DNA of 14,953 bases from Paracoccaceae bacterium (GCA_024644285.1 JAHELH010000006.1:9472-24424); one strand, 5' to 3'; shown: positions 7,300 to 14,488, counted from the stretch's first letter. Program-made: numbers and translations. The notes: a model not told the origin generated them from the letters alone.

Positions 7300-7721
7300 C
7301 CCGAGCGGGTCACGGACGCGGCGCTTTCCGTCGGTTCATCCGGCAACCGGGTGGCGCGGGAGCGGTTCGAGACTGAGTGAGCGATCCAGACCAGCAGCGC
7401 GGCGACGATCACCCCCGACAGCCCGGCGATGAAATCGACTGCCGAAGCATTGCGGCCCGGGATCACCATCTGCGCGTATTCGATCAGGTTGGCGCTGGCG
7501 ATCAGGGCCATGACGACGCTGGCAAGTTCCATCAGGTCGATCAGCACGATGGTCAGCGCGGCGAACACCAGCCCGTACAAAAGCGGCACGGTATCGGCGG
7601 AATAGTGCAACTGCTCGGCAAAGACCTGAAGCGCCACAAGGGCAATGATGCCGAGGAAGATGACCGGGTAGAGCGCGAAGCCAATGACCAGCGAGCGACC
7701 GAATGTCTTGATATTCTTCAT
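7296..7721 (-). CDS. VanZ-like family membrane protein
   Basis: This is a 141-residue protein with four hydrophobic segments (about residues 8-33, 44-63, 66-85 and 95-116) and a hydrophilic C-terminal tail. The stretch EYAQMVIPGRNASAVDFIAG (residues 81-100) matches the VanZ-family signature E-x-x-Q-x-x-x-P-G-R-x-A-S-x-x-D-x-x-x-N/G-x-x-G. VanZ confers low-level teicoplanin resistance in enterococci, but most VanZ-like proteins of Gram-negatives have no known role, so a resistance function should not be assumed. Its stop codon shares the CTAG tetranucleotide with the arfB stop on the other strand. The SD before the ATG at 7721 is weak. It lies downstream of pncB after 324 bp and a candidate terminator, so it probably has its own promoter. 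Confidence 0.72.
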   Translation of the reverse strand: MKNIKTFGRSLVIGFALYPVIFLGIIALVALQVFAEQLHYSADTVPLLYGLVFAALTIVLIDLMELASVVMALIASANLIEYAQMVIPGRNASAVDFIAGLSGVIVAALLVWIAHSVSNRSRATRLPDEPTESAASVTRSG

Positions 7722-8045
7722 CCTGTGAACCCGTCCCTGGATGTCCGACTCGGTGCCGTGAGCGGCAGTCCCGCGGACCTTGTCGCAAGACTGTGCTGAT
7801 TCTGTGGCGAAACTGGCGAATTCCCGGGGAAAACGGAAAAAAGCGCCGGCCCAATCCTATTCCCAATCCATCGGGAAGCCCGGCAAGCTGAAACGCGGCA
7901 TAGGCCGAGGCGTTCATCGTGATCGGCAGCGTTCCCTCGGCGATATGATCGCTGCGCAAAAGATAGCCAGCGAACACGATCGCCGGGTAGACGCGAAAGC
8001 GGCGATCCAGAGGCGAGGCGGGCGGACCGGGGCCCTGGACCACGG
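7722..8045. other. 324-bp region between pncB and the VanZ-like gene, no confident gene
   Basis: On the minus strand a reading frame stays open from a GTG at 8043, 2 nt after the pncB stop. It reads RRFRVYPAIVFAGYLLRSDH, and further on LPITMNASAYAAFQLAGLPD. The first 40 or so codons have the GC-rich third positions of local genes, and then the bias falls off. No family is recognised, no good SD is seen, and the frame runs on through a candidate terminator into the VanZ-like gene out of frame. It could be a decayed gene end, a small unrecognised protein, or GC-rich non-coding sequence. Confidence 0.3.
7837..7884 (-). terminator. Possible intrinsic terminator of pncB
   Basis: Read on the minus strand, GCCGG (7884-7880) and CCGGC (7849-7845) form an outer stem around an inner TTCCC/GGGAA stem (7877-7873 with 7864-7860). 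The outer arm is followed, after GC, by six T (7842-7837). The stem is bulged, so strength is uncertain. It lies about 160 nt downstream of the pncB stop. Confidence 0.4.
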
Positions 8046-9338
8046 TCAGACCAAAACCTCCTGAACCACCTGAACGCCGACGCCGAACACGCGCTTGTAC
8101 CGCTCGATCTCGTCCCTCGGGCCCATTGCCTTTGCCGGGTTGTCCGAAAGCTTGACGGTCGGCCGGCCGTTCGCCGCAACCGCCTTGCAGACCAGCGAAA
8201 ACGGCGCAAGCCGATCGCCTGGGACAAGTCCGCGGAAATCGTTGGTCAGAAGCGTCCCCCAGCCGAACGACACCCGGACCCGGCCTGCGAACTGTGCGTG
8301 CAGTTCGGCAATCTTGTCCACGTCGAGACCATCGGAGAAGATGACCAGCTTTTCCCGCGGGTCCTCGCCGCGATCCCGCCACCAGCGAATGGCGGTTTCG
8401 GCGCCCGTCGCGGGATCTCCGGAATCGATCCGGATTCCTGTCCAGCCGGCAAGCCAGTCGGGGGCGTTCCGAAGAAAACCCTCGGTGCCATAGGTATCGG
8501 GCAGGATGATCCGCAGATTGCCGTCGTGCTCTTCGTGCCAGTCCGCGAGTACCTCGTAGGGCGCCTGCGCAAGGTCCGCGTCAGTGTCGGTCAGCGCGGC
8601 GTAGACCATCGGCAGTTCGTGCGCATTGGTGCCGATCGCCTCGACCTCGCGCCGCATGGCGATCAGGCAGTTCGACGTGCCGACGAACTTCTCGCCCAGC
8701 CCTTCCAGCATCGCCTGCACGCACCAGTCCTGCCAAAGAAAACTGTGCCGCCTTCGGGTTCCGAAATCGGCAATGCGCAGCTTCTCCAGATCGCGCAGCC
8801 GCTCGACCTTCTCCCAAAGCTTCGTCATCGCGCGGGCGTACAGCACCTGCAATTCAAAACGTCCCATGCCATCCAGTACTGCCCGCGACCGCAACTCCAT
8901 CAGCACGGCGAGCGCGGGGATTTCCCACATCATCACCTCGGGCCACTTGCCCTCGAACTTCAGTTCGTACTGATCGCCGACGCGTTCCAGGTGATAGGGC
9001 GGCAGGCGCAACCGCTCGAACCACTCCATGAATTCGGCCGTGAACATCTGCCGCTTGCCATAGAAGGTGTTGCCGCGCAGCCAGGTTGATTCACCTCTGC
9101 TCAGCGATAGGGTGCGAATGTGGTCGAGCTGCTCGCGCAGCTCCCCTTCGTCAACCAGTTCCGCCAGCGGCACGTGCCTTGACCGGTTGATCAACGAAAA
9201 GGTGACGGTGGTGCCAGGGCGGTTGCGAAAGACCGACTGGCACATCAGCAGCTTGTAGAAATCGGTGTCGATCAGCGACCGGACGATCGGGTCGATCTTC
9301 CACTTGTGGTTATAGACGCGGGTGGCGATGTCGACCAT
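8046..9338 (-). CDS. pncB: Nicotinate phosphoribosyltransferase
   Basis: PncB converts nicotinate and PRPP to nicotinate mononucleotide, with ATP hydrolysis, in the Preiss-Handler NAD salvage pathway. The 430-residue length fits the bacterial PncB family. Visible hallmarks are DTDFYKLLMCQ near the N-terminus (residues 24-34), DFGTRRRHSF (191-200), the EAIGTNAHELPMVY segment with His240, equivalent to the phosphorylated active-site His of the Salmonella enzyme, and the phosphate/ribose-binding segments GIRIDSGDP, FSDGLDVDKI and FGWGTLLTND. The ATG at 9338 has GGAG 7 nt upstream. The nicotinamidase gene pncA, which makes its substrate, lies on the same strand but about 3.2 kb upstream, separated by the protease/sigma module. 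Confidence 0.97.
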   Translation of the reverse strand: MVDIATRVYNHKWKIDPIVRSLIDTDFYKLLMCQSVFRNRPGTTVTFSLINRSRHVPLAELVDEGELREQLDHIRTLSLSRGESTWLRGNTFYGKRQMFTAEFMEWFERLRLPPYHLERVGDQYELKFEGKWPEVMMWEIPALAVLMELRSRAVLDGMGRFELQVLYARAMTKLWEKVERLRDLEKLRIADFGTRRRHSFLWQDWCVQAMLEGLGEKFVGTSNCLIAMRREVEAIGTNAHELPMVYAALTDTDADLAQAPYEVLADWHEEHDGNLRIILPDTYGTEGFLRNAPDWLAGWTGIRIDSGDPATGAETAIRWWRDRGEDPREKLVIFSDGLDVDKIAELHAQFAGRVRVSFGWGTLLTNDFRGLVPGDRLAPFSLVCKAVAANGRPTVKLSDNPAKAMGPRDEIERYKRVFGVGVQVVQEVLV

Positions 9339-9410
9339 TGGCGCGCTCCGTTCCGGGCAACCCGGTTAGAGCAAGCGAATTGCACGTTGTCCAGTTTGGC
9401 CCTGAAAAGC

Positions 9411-9441
9411 AAAAAAAAGACCCCCGTTCGATACGGGGGTC
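9411..9441 (-). terminator. Intrinsic terminator of the small four-cysteine protein gene
   Basis: GACCCCCGT (9419-9427) and ACGGGGGTC (9433-9441) form a perfect 9-bp stem with a 5-nt loop. On the minus strand it is followed by eight T (9418-9411). It ends transcription coming from the minus-strand gene at 9485-9835 and insulates pncB from the S8/ECF module. Confidence 0.92.
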
Positions 9442-9484
9442 AGTTCGGGACCGTCGGGGGGAGGAACGGTTCGGGTGGATCTGG

Positions 9485-9835
9485 TCAGCGAACGCTTTCC
9501 GCGTTCTGGAGATCGGAAGTTCCCATCTGGATCTGGAACTGAACTTCGCCAGAGGTGGAGCGGCCATTTCCGCGCAGCCTCAGCCCGGTCACGCCCGAAT
9601 TCGAACTGGACTTGCCGCTGTGCAGCTTGTCACAGGCGTCCATGCCGTTCTTGGCGCAGGATTGCGGGTGGCTGGTCTTGTTGCAGGCGTCGATGACGTG
9701 ATTGTAGCACGCCGGCAAAGAGGCGCCGGCATTGCCGGCAAAAGCCGCGGGAACCGTGACGGCGATGATCGCGGCGGCGGCCGCCGCAACGACAATCAGG
9801 GCAAGCTTGCTGGCGGTCTGGGCTTCGGGGGTCAT
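9485..9835 (-). CDS. Small exported or membrane-anchored four-cysteine protein, unknown function
   Basis: I do not recognise this 116-residue protein. It has a short polar start, a long Ala/Ile/Val hydrophobic segment (about residues 11-33) ending in AFAG, which could be a signal peptide or an uncleaved anchor, and then a compact exported region. Four cysteines (43, 51, 60, 68) sit at C-x7-C-x8-C-x7-C, a regular spacing compatible with two disulfides. The C-terminal half is Ser/Gly/Gln-rich. I chose the ATG at 9835 because GGAGA lies 7 nt upstream; an earlier in-frame ATG at 9859 has no such site. It lies 138 bp downstream of the S8 protease on the same strand and ends at a strong terminator. 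It may be part of the same regulon, but that is inference. Confidence 0.65.
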   Translation of the reverse strand: MTPEAQTASKLALIVVAAAAAAIIAVTVPAAFAGNAGASLPACYNHVIDACNKTSHPQSCAKNGMDACDKLHSGKSSSNSGVTGLRLRGNGRSTSGEVQFQIQMGTSDLQNAESVR

Positions 9836-9973
9836 GGTAGTCTCTCCTGTTGGCTTCATCGGGTGCGGTTTCGGCCGCGTATCGATGATGTGTCGGAGAG
9901 ATGGCCCGACCGGTTCAAAAGAAAATTCGGCGCAGGATATGCTCTAATTCGTCTTGATGACGTGACGGAAAGT

Positions 9974-11371
9974 TCAGCAGCCGGGCACTTTCGCCAATCC
10001 CCAGCCGAAAGCCGGGTCGCGGCCGGAATCGCCAAGATCGACACTGGCCTGCCGCAGACGATCGCGCAGGGTGTCCGGGTCGGTCACTCCGTTACCCACC
10101 AGCCGCGCGGCCAGCGCCGTCAGGATCGGCGCCGCATAGGACGTGCCCGAGGCGTAGCCTCCGCCTTCGCTGTTGGCCACGTACAGATCAACTCCGGGCG
10201 CCGCGAAGTCGACGTGATCTCCGGTATTGGCAGATCGGTAACGCCGCATTGCGGCATCCACCGCCGTCACGCCGATAACCGTCTCTGCGCCGGCAGGAAA
10301 CACGGCGCCGTCCACACCCTGGTTTCCTGCCGCGGCAATTAGAACCACCTGCTTTTCCGCGACCGTGCGCAGCAATTCCTCCAGCGCCCGGTTCGCCGGC
10401 CCGGCAAAGGACAGGTTGATCAGCCGCACGTCCTGCCCGACGAGCCAGTCCAATGCCGCGGCGATGCGCTCGACATCCGTGGCGCCCCCGGCACCTTCGG
10501 CCCCAAAGGCGGCAGCGGCGAAAAGCGTTGCGCCCGGCGCAAATCCCGCCAGCGCGCCGGTCTCATCCTGGCCGACCATCAGCGCCGCGACGGCGGTCCC
10601 ATGATCGCGGCGTGCGGCGGCGAATCTGTTTTGCAGCACCGAGTGGGTGATAATGCCCGTCTCTTTCAGTACCGGGTGGGTGTTTTCAATCGCGCCGTCA
10701 ATCTGGCCGATGCGCAGTCGGTCCGGCAGCGTGCACGCCCCAGAATCCGGCGTTGCGACCATTTCCGCCGCGTACAATCGTGGCGTCCCGGAAGCGAACC
10801 GGTAGATCGCGTGCGTGTCTGCCTCGGTCCCGGGGGCGGCTGTGTCCAGAAGCTCGCGGATCTGCTGCAGCGTCAGCCCGTTGGCATCGAAGACCAGCGA
10901 TCGGCGGTCGATATTGGGATAGTTGCTCTGCCGCAGGAACGCCGCACCCGCCCCGGTGAGCGCCAAGACAGCGGCGGCGGATTCGTCCTGCGGCCCCACT
11001 GCGATGAACTCGAAATCGCCGTCTGGCAACAGGCGCACGTCGCCGCGGATGAGCGGTGTGCGGACGCTGTGGGTCAGGTCGATGGGCGTACCCAGAACGG
11101 CATGCCCGGGAAGCGGCTTCGGCACCCGCCTGGGCGGCTTGGGCCTGGTCCGGCGGGTCGGCACCGGCTTTTGCGGCACGATGATCACGCGGCGCGGCGG
11201 CGGCTGTTTCTTCACGCGGCGCGGTGGCCAATTGTCCCCGGTCTGGTTCGAATCCCTGTCATTGCCGTCATATCCGCTGTTTCCCCTACCGTTGCCGCCC
11301 TGTGTCTGTGCATCGGCCGGGAGGGCCAGCATCAAGGCGAAGACGAAAATGATCAGGCAGGGCATGCGCAT
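9974..11371 (-). CDS. Secreted S8 (subtilisin-like) serine protease
   Basis: This is a 465-residue exported protease. It has a signal peptide (hydrophobic residues 5-18, cleavage near ADA-Q, 19-22), a Gly/Asn-rich then Pro/Arg-rich linker (about 24-88), a possible prodomain with beta-alpha-beta pattern (about 118-192), and the subtilase catalytic domain. The triad is visible: Asp225 in IGQIDGAIE, His257 in RRDHGTAVAAL and Ser411 in SGTSYAAP, with oxyanion-hole Asn350 in AAAGNQG. The substrate is unknown. The ATG at 11371 lies 3 nt after the anti-sigma stop, so the gene is very probably translated from the sigma/anti-sigma transcript. An ATG two codons later is an alternative. No transmembrane anchor follows the signal, so it should be periplasmic or secreted. 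Confidence 0.93.
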   Translation of the reverse strand: MRMPCLIIFVFALMLALPADAQTQGGNGRGNSGYDGNDRDSNQTGDNWPPRRVKKQPPPRRVIIVPQKPVPTRRTRPKPPRRVPKPLPGHAVLGTPIDLTHSVRTPLIRGDVRLLPDGDFEFIAVGPQDESAAAVLALTGAGAAFLRQSNYPNIDRRSLVFDANGLTLQQIRELLDTAAPGTEADTHAIYRFASGTPRLYAAEMVATPDSGACTLPDRLRIGQIDGAIENTHPVLKETGIITHSVLQNRFAAARRDHGTAVAALMVGQDETGALAGFAPGATLFAAAAFGAEGAGGATDVERIAAALDWLVGQDVRLINLSFAGPANRALEELLRTVAEKQVVLIAAAGNQGVDGAVFPAGAETVIGVTAVDAAMRRYRSANTGDHVDFAAPGVDLYVANSEGGGYASGTSYAAPILTALAARLVGNGVTDPDTLRDRLRQASVDLGDSGRDPAFGWGLAKVPGC

Positions 11372-11374
11372 CGG

Positions 11375-11947
11375 TCAATCGGGGGTTTCGGCGGTTTCCA
11401 GTGTTTCGACAAGGTCGGACGCTTCGAGTTCCGCGCGGGCCTCTTCACGGGTGACCCCCTCTAGCGGGGCAAGCGCATAGAGGCCCAGCGCGGACGGTCC
11501 ACTGACGATCTCGACCCCGGCCTCCAGCAGCAGTGAGCGCAACTCGGCCTCGGTCACGTCGTCGCGGAAGGCGGCGGTGAAGGCAGGCGGAGTGTCGCCG
11601 GCAAGCTGGTATCCGCCGGGACCTGAATCGGTGAATTGCCAGACCGTCTGACCGACCACCAGCGCCAGCAGGATCGCGGCTGCGATCTGCCAGATCAGCG
11701 GGCGGCGGTTCGCATTGGCGGCTTGTGTCTCGGCATCGACATCGCGCATCAGGCGGGCAAGGCCCATCTCGCCGGGGCTGTAGCTTTCCTCGGCCTGAAT
11801 CGTCGCGCGGACCGCCTTCAGCGCCTCCAGTTCGGCGGCCAATTCGGGATCGTGCGTGACAGCGTCCTGTACTTCGGCGCGTTCGGTGCCCTCGAGGGTA
11901 CCGTTGGCCAGGAACGGCAGCAGGGCGGAAATCTCGTCGCGCGTCAT
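11375..11947 (-). CDS. Membrane-spanning anti-sigma factor (non-zinc type)
   Basis: This is a 190-residue single-pass membrane protein. It has an N-terminal cytoplasmic domain (1-82) opening with ISALLPFLANGTLEGTER, as in anti-sigma domains that hold ECF sigma factors, one transmembrane helix (about 84-105), and an extracytoplasmic domain (106-190). There are no cysteines, so it is not a zinc-binding ZAS protein. Its ATG overlaps the sigma stop as ATGA, the usual arrangement of a sigma/anti-sigma pair. The outer domain reads as strand FTAAFRDD, helix TEAELRSLLLEAG, strand VEIVSGPSALGLYALAP, helix TREEARAELEAS, strand LVETLE, a layout like peptidase-inhibitor I9 or subtilase prodomains. The role is inferred from position and architecture; the sensed signal is unknown. 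Confidence 0.82.
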   Translation of the reverse strand: MTRDEISALLPFLANGTLEGTERAEVQDAVTHDPELAAELEALKAVRATIQAEESYSPGEMGLARLMRDVDAETQAANANRRPLIWQIAAAILLALVVGQTVWQFTDSGPGGYQLAGDTPPAFTAAFRDDVTEAELRSLLLEAGVEIVSGPSALGLYALAPLEGVTREEARAELEASDLVETLETAETPD

Positions 11948-12501
11948 GCCACTGCCCCCCTCTGCACACGGCCCGACAAGCAGCGCATCAGCAGCTTCTT
12001 GGCATGGTAGATGCGGGTCTTGACCGTGCCCTCGGGCACCCCGACAACCTTGGCGATTTCGGCGTAGGCCATATCCTGAAAGAACGCGAGCGTGATGGCG
12101 CTGCGGTGGTCTTCGCCCAGCGTTTCGATGCAATAGCGGACATGCTCCGCTTCTTGGCCGGCCGTCAGGCATGTTTCCGCATCGGGTGTGTCGTCTGCGG
12201 TTTCGGGGATGTCGTCGGTTACCGAGACGCGCCCGCGCTTGCGGTGCACGTCGATGGACTTGCGATAGGCGATGCCCATGATCCAGGTCTGCACTTTCGA
12301 TCTTCCTTCGAATTTGCTGGCCGAGCGCCAGACTTCGATGAACACGTCATGCAGTACGTCGGCGGACTCGAAGGGATCGTTCAATTTTGACTGTATGAAT
12401 CTGAAAACCGCCTTTTCCAGCGCACGATACAGCTGGGCCAGCGCCTGTTTGTCGCCTTGCCCGATCCTTTTCATCAATTCCGCGTGCGGGTCCGATGCCA
12501 T
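11944..12501 (-). CDS. ECF-type RNA polymerase sigma factor
   Basis: This 185-residue sigma-70 family factor has only regions 2 and 4. Region 2 spans about residues 20-90: DVLHDVFIEVWRSASKFEGR followed by VQTWIMGIAYRKSIDVHRKR, the core-binding and -10 recognition helices. Region 4 spans about 118-175: HVRYCIETLGEDHRSAITLA followed by MAYAEIAKVVGVPEGTVKTR, the -35-binding helix-turn-helix. A 28-residue acidic linker joins them. It is followed by a membrane anti-sigma gene with a 4-nt ATGA overlap, and then by an S8 protease. The start ATG at 12501 has a weak AGG nearby. It lies 56 bp downstream of pncA on the same strand, so read-through from pncA as well as an autoregulated promoter is possible. 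The target promoter is not known. Confidence 0.93.
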   Translation of the reverse strand: MASDPHAELMKRIGQGDKQALAQLYRALEKAVFRFIQSKLNDPFESADVLHDVFIEVWRSASKFEGRSKVQTWIMGIAYRKSIDVHRKRGRVSVTDDIPETADDTPDAETCLTAGQEAEHVRYCIETLGEDHRSAITLAFFQDMAYAEIAKVVGVPEGTVKTRIYHAKKLLMRCLSGRVQRGAVA

Positions 12502-12557
12502 TGCCTAAACTGTCGATTTTACCAAACAATGACGGCAGGCTAGCGCATCCGTCGGTT

Positions 12558-13163
12558 TCAGGCCAGCGATACGCCTGCTTCCCGCATTCCGTCCCGCGCC
12601 GCGACCAGCGACCCATCGAAATCGATCGCGCGGCACAGATCCTGGCGAACCGTGACCGAGTATCCAAGATTGGCGGCATCGACCGCAGAGTAATTGACAC
12701 AGAAATCCGTCGCCAGGCCGACAAGCGTGAGCGTGTCGATGCCGCGGGTCTGAAGATAGCCGTGCAGGCCAGTCGGCGTGGCGTGGTCGTTTTCGAAGAA
12801 CGCCGAATAGCTGTCGATGGCCTTGCGAAATCCCTTGCGGATGATCAGGTCGGCGCGGTCCGTAACAAGGTCTGGATGGAAGGCGGCGCCGTCGCTGCCC
12901 TGCACGCAATGGTCCGGCCAAAGCACCTGAGGACCATAGGGCGCCTCGATCAGGTCCAGCGGCTTCTTTCCCGGATGCTGGGACGCAAACGAACTGTGGC
13001 CGGCCGGGTGCCAGTCCTGGGTCAGAATCACGGCGGCATGATCCTGCATCAGCGCATTGATGCCGGGCACGATGGCATCGCCGTCCTCGACCGCCAAGGC
13101 GCCGCCGGGGCAGAAATCGTTCTGCACATCGATTACGAGCAGGGCGTGGTTGGCGGGCGGCAT
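12558..13163 (-). CDS. pncA: Nicotinamidase (pyrazinamidase)
   Basis: PncA hydrolyses nicotinamide to nicotinate and ammonia, the first step of the salvage route that PncB continues. Of its 201 residues, the catalytic triad of the isochorismatase-like fold is visible: Asp12 in LLVIDVQNDFCPGGAL, Lys110 in IIRKGF and Cys155 in GLATDFCVNYS. Metal-site candidates are Asp50, His52 and His56 in QDWHPAGH, and His85 in WPDHCVQG. DSYSAFFEND (117-126) is also typical. I chose the ATG at 13163 because GGAG lies 6 nt upstream and homologues start here; an in-frame ATG at 13184 is less likely. It diverges from trhO across a 95-bp gap and precedes the ECF sigma gene. Confidence 0.96.
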   Translation of the reverse strand: MPPANHALLVIDVQNDFCPGGALAVEDGDAIVPGINALMQDHAAVILTQDWHPAGHSSFASQHPGKKPLDLIEAPYGPQVLWPDHCVQGSDGAAFHPDLVTDRADLIIRKGFRKAIDSYSAFFENDHATPTGLHGYLQTRGIDTLTLVGLATDFCVNYSAVDAANLGYSVTVRQDLCRAIDFDGSLVAARDGMREAGVSLA

Positions 13164-13258
13164 CGCAGTCTCCGTCTTTCGCATAGGGGTAAGGATCGTC
13201 CTTGTCGCCGTCAACGCCGGGCTTGATCGGCACACCGGCCCCGCAGTAGATGCCCGCC

Positions 13259-14149
13259 ATGTATACCGTCGCCGCCTTCTACCGGTTTGCCCCCATTCAG
13301 GAGCCCGCCGCCATCAAGCCGCCGCTGGCGCGCTTGTGCCGCGATGTGGGCGTCAGGGGCTCGATACTGATCGCGCCAGAAGGCATCAACGGAACGATTG
13401 CCGGGCCGCGCGCGGCGATCGACGCGGTGGTGACCCATCTTGGCACCGTGCCGGGCCTCGAGGCGCTGGACTGGAAGGAAAGCATCGCGGCCGAGATTCC
13501 CTTTCGCCGCATAAAGGTGCGGATAAAGCGCGAGATCGTGACGATGGGCGTGCCCAAGGTCGATCCGCGGGCGGGAACCGGTCACTACGTCGCGCCCTCA
13601 GACTGGAATGACCTGATCGCCGCGCCCGATGTCGTATTGATCGATACGCGAAACGCCTACGAGGTGGCCATCGGGACCTTCGAGGGCGCCGTCGATCCCG
13701 GCACCGAGACCTTCGGCGCGTTCCCGGATTGGTGGGCCATCAACAAGGCGCAGTTCGCCGGCAAGCGAGTCGCGATGTTCTGCACCGGCGGCATCCGTTG
13801 CGAAAAGGCGACCAGCTATCTGATCCGCGACGGGGTGGACGCGGTCTACCACTTGCAGGGCGGCATCCTGAAATATCTCGAAGAGGTTCCCGAGGCAGAC
13901 AGCCGTTGGCGGGGGGAATGCTATGTCTTCGACGGGCGCGTCAGCGTCGGCCACGGACTTGCGCAAGGCAGCCATGTCATGTGCCATGCGTGCGGCCGCC
14001 CAGTCTCGGAAGCCGATTGCCGCGGTCCGGACTTCGAGAAAGGCGTCCAGTGCCCGGCCTGCAAGGACGAATACTCCGCGGCGGACCGTGTCCGGTTTCG
14101 CGAGCGGCAATACCAGCTTTTGCTTTCGAAAGCCCGCGCCCGGCCCTGA
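13259..14149 (+). CDS. trhO: tRNA uridine-34 hydroxylase TrhO (rhodanese-like, YceA family)
   Basis: TrhO carries out oxygen-dependent hydroxylation of tRNA wobble uridine 34 to 5-hydroxyuridine, the first step towards cmo5U/mcmo5U-type modifications. This 296-residue protein has the N-terminal ferredoxin-like domain with GSILIAPEGINGTIAG (residues 34-49). The segment IKREIVTMGVPKVDPRAGTG follows, then a rhodanese domain with LIDTRNAYEVAIGTFEGAVD and the active-site loop MFCTGGIRCEKATSYL, in which Cys175 is the family's essential cysteine and Cys181 follows. The C-terminus has C-x-x-C pairs (Cys242/Cys245 and Cys265/Cys268), probably a small metal or structural module. An ATG at 13250 would add three residues; neither start has a strong SD, so the one matching homologues is used. 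It diverges from pncA. Confidence 0.94.
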   Translation: MYTVAAFYRFAPIQEPAAIKPPLARLCRDVGVRGSILIAPEGINGTIAGPRAAIDAVVTHLGTVPGLEALDWKESIAAEIPFRRIKVRIKREIVTMGVPKVDPRAGTGHYVAPSDWNDLIAAPDVVLIDTRNAYEVAIGTFEGAVDPGTETFGAFPDWWAINKAQFAGKRVAMFCTGGIRCEKATSYLIRDGVDAVYHLQGGILKYLEEVPEADSRWRGECYVFDGRVSVGHGLAQGSHVMCHACGRPVSEADCRGPDFEKGVQCPACKDEYSAADRVRFRERQYQLLLSKARARP

Positions 14150-14263
14150 CTCGCGCCGCCGGCGGTCAACCTTCCGGCTGGTCAAGCGCGAGTCCGCAAT
14201 CATGCTGCGCTGCGGTGCCGTCAGGCGAAACGATTTGGCGAAAATCGGCGTTCAGCCGTAAGA

Positions 14264-14295
14264 ATCAGTCTAAGTCACTGATCAAACTTGTTGAT
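14264..14295. repeat. Two abutting inverted repeats in the curlin promoter region
   Basis: ATCAGT (14264-14269) and ACTGAT (14277-14282) form a 6-bp inverted repeat with a 7-nt spacer. It overlaps a second one, ATCAA (14281-14285) / TTGAT (14291-14295), with a 5-nt spacer. A flanking TCTAA (14269-14273) / TTAGA (14296-14300) is also complementary. The symmetry in an AT-rich patch suggests regulator binding sites; the binding protein is unknown. Confidence 0.4.
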
Positions 14296-14336
14296 TTAGA
14301 TTACTTCTGCGGCCGGAATCGCAGCTATTCCAATCC

Positions 14337-14349
14337 GTTATCCGATAAC
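14337..14349. repeat. 13-bp inverted repeat, candidate operator
   Basis: GTTATC and GATAAC flank a single central C, giving perfect 6-bp arms about 140 bp upstream of the curlin-repeat gene. The compact symmetry is typical of dimeric helix-turn-helix regulator sites. No regulator is identified in the window. Confidence 0.4.
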
Positions 14350-14488
14350 GCTCCGCGTGTCATCGTATGGCAGCGGCCCGTTATTGCCTGTCTTTCCGCA
14401 GCGGCGCCAAGGTTGCTCATCGGCTGATCGAACAAGGATCGGCTGGCGCAAAGCAAGACCCTGACACACCAACCTGGAGCAAGAACCC

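Larger units (their letters stand above)
14150..14488. other. 339-bp intergenic region upstream of the curlin-repeat gene
   Basis: No convincing gene is present. The first 20 bases after trhO include a 10-bp palindrome CCGCCGGCGG without a T-tract, so no clear terminator. From about 14255 to 14340 the sequence becomes markedly AT-richer than its surroundings and carries three inverted repeats (listed separately). It then returns to GC-rich sequence containing ATCGGCTG twice. This fits a regulated promoter region for the curlin gene. No unambiguous -35/-10 pair could be assigned. Confidence 0.5.

Noticed and set aside
7336..8382. 348-codon minus-strand frame spanning the pncB end and the VanZ-like gene
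   Set aside because: Most of it overlaps pncB and the VanZ-like protein in other frames. Only the segment after the pncB stop is unexplained, and that is reported as an uncertain region.
9860..9973. ECF-type promoter (TGAACC with a 16-nt spacer to CGAC) upstream of the four-cysteine protein
   Set aside because: The sigma gene's own upstream region does not share the -35-like TGAACC, so there is no second example to support a common ECF consensus within the window.
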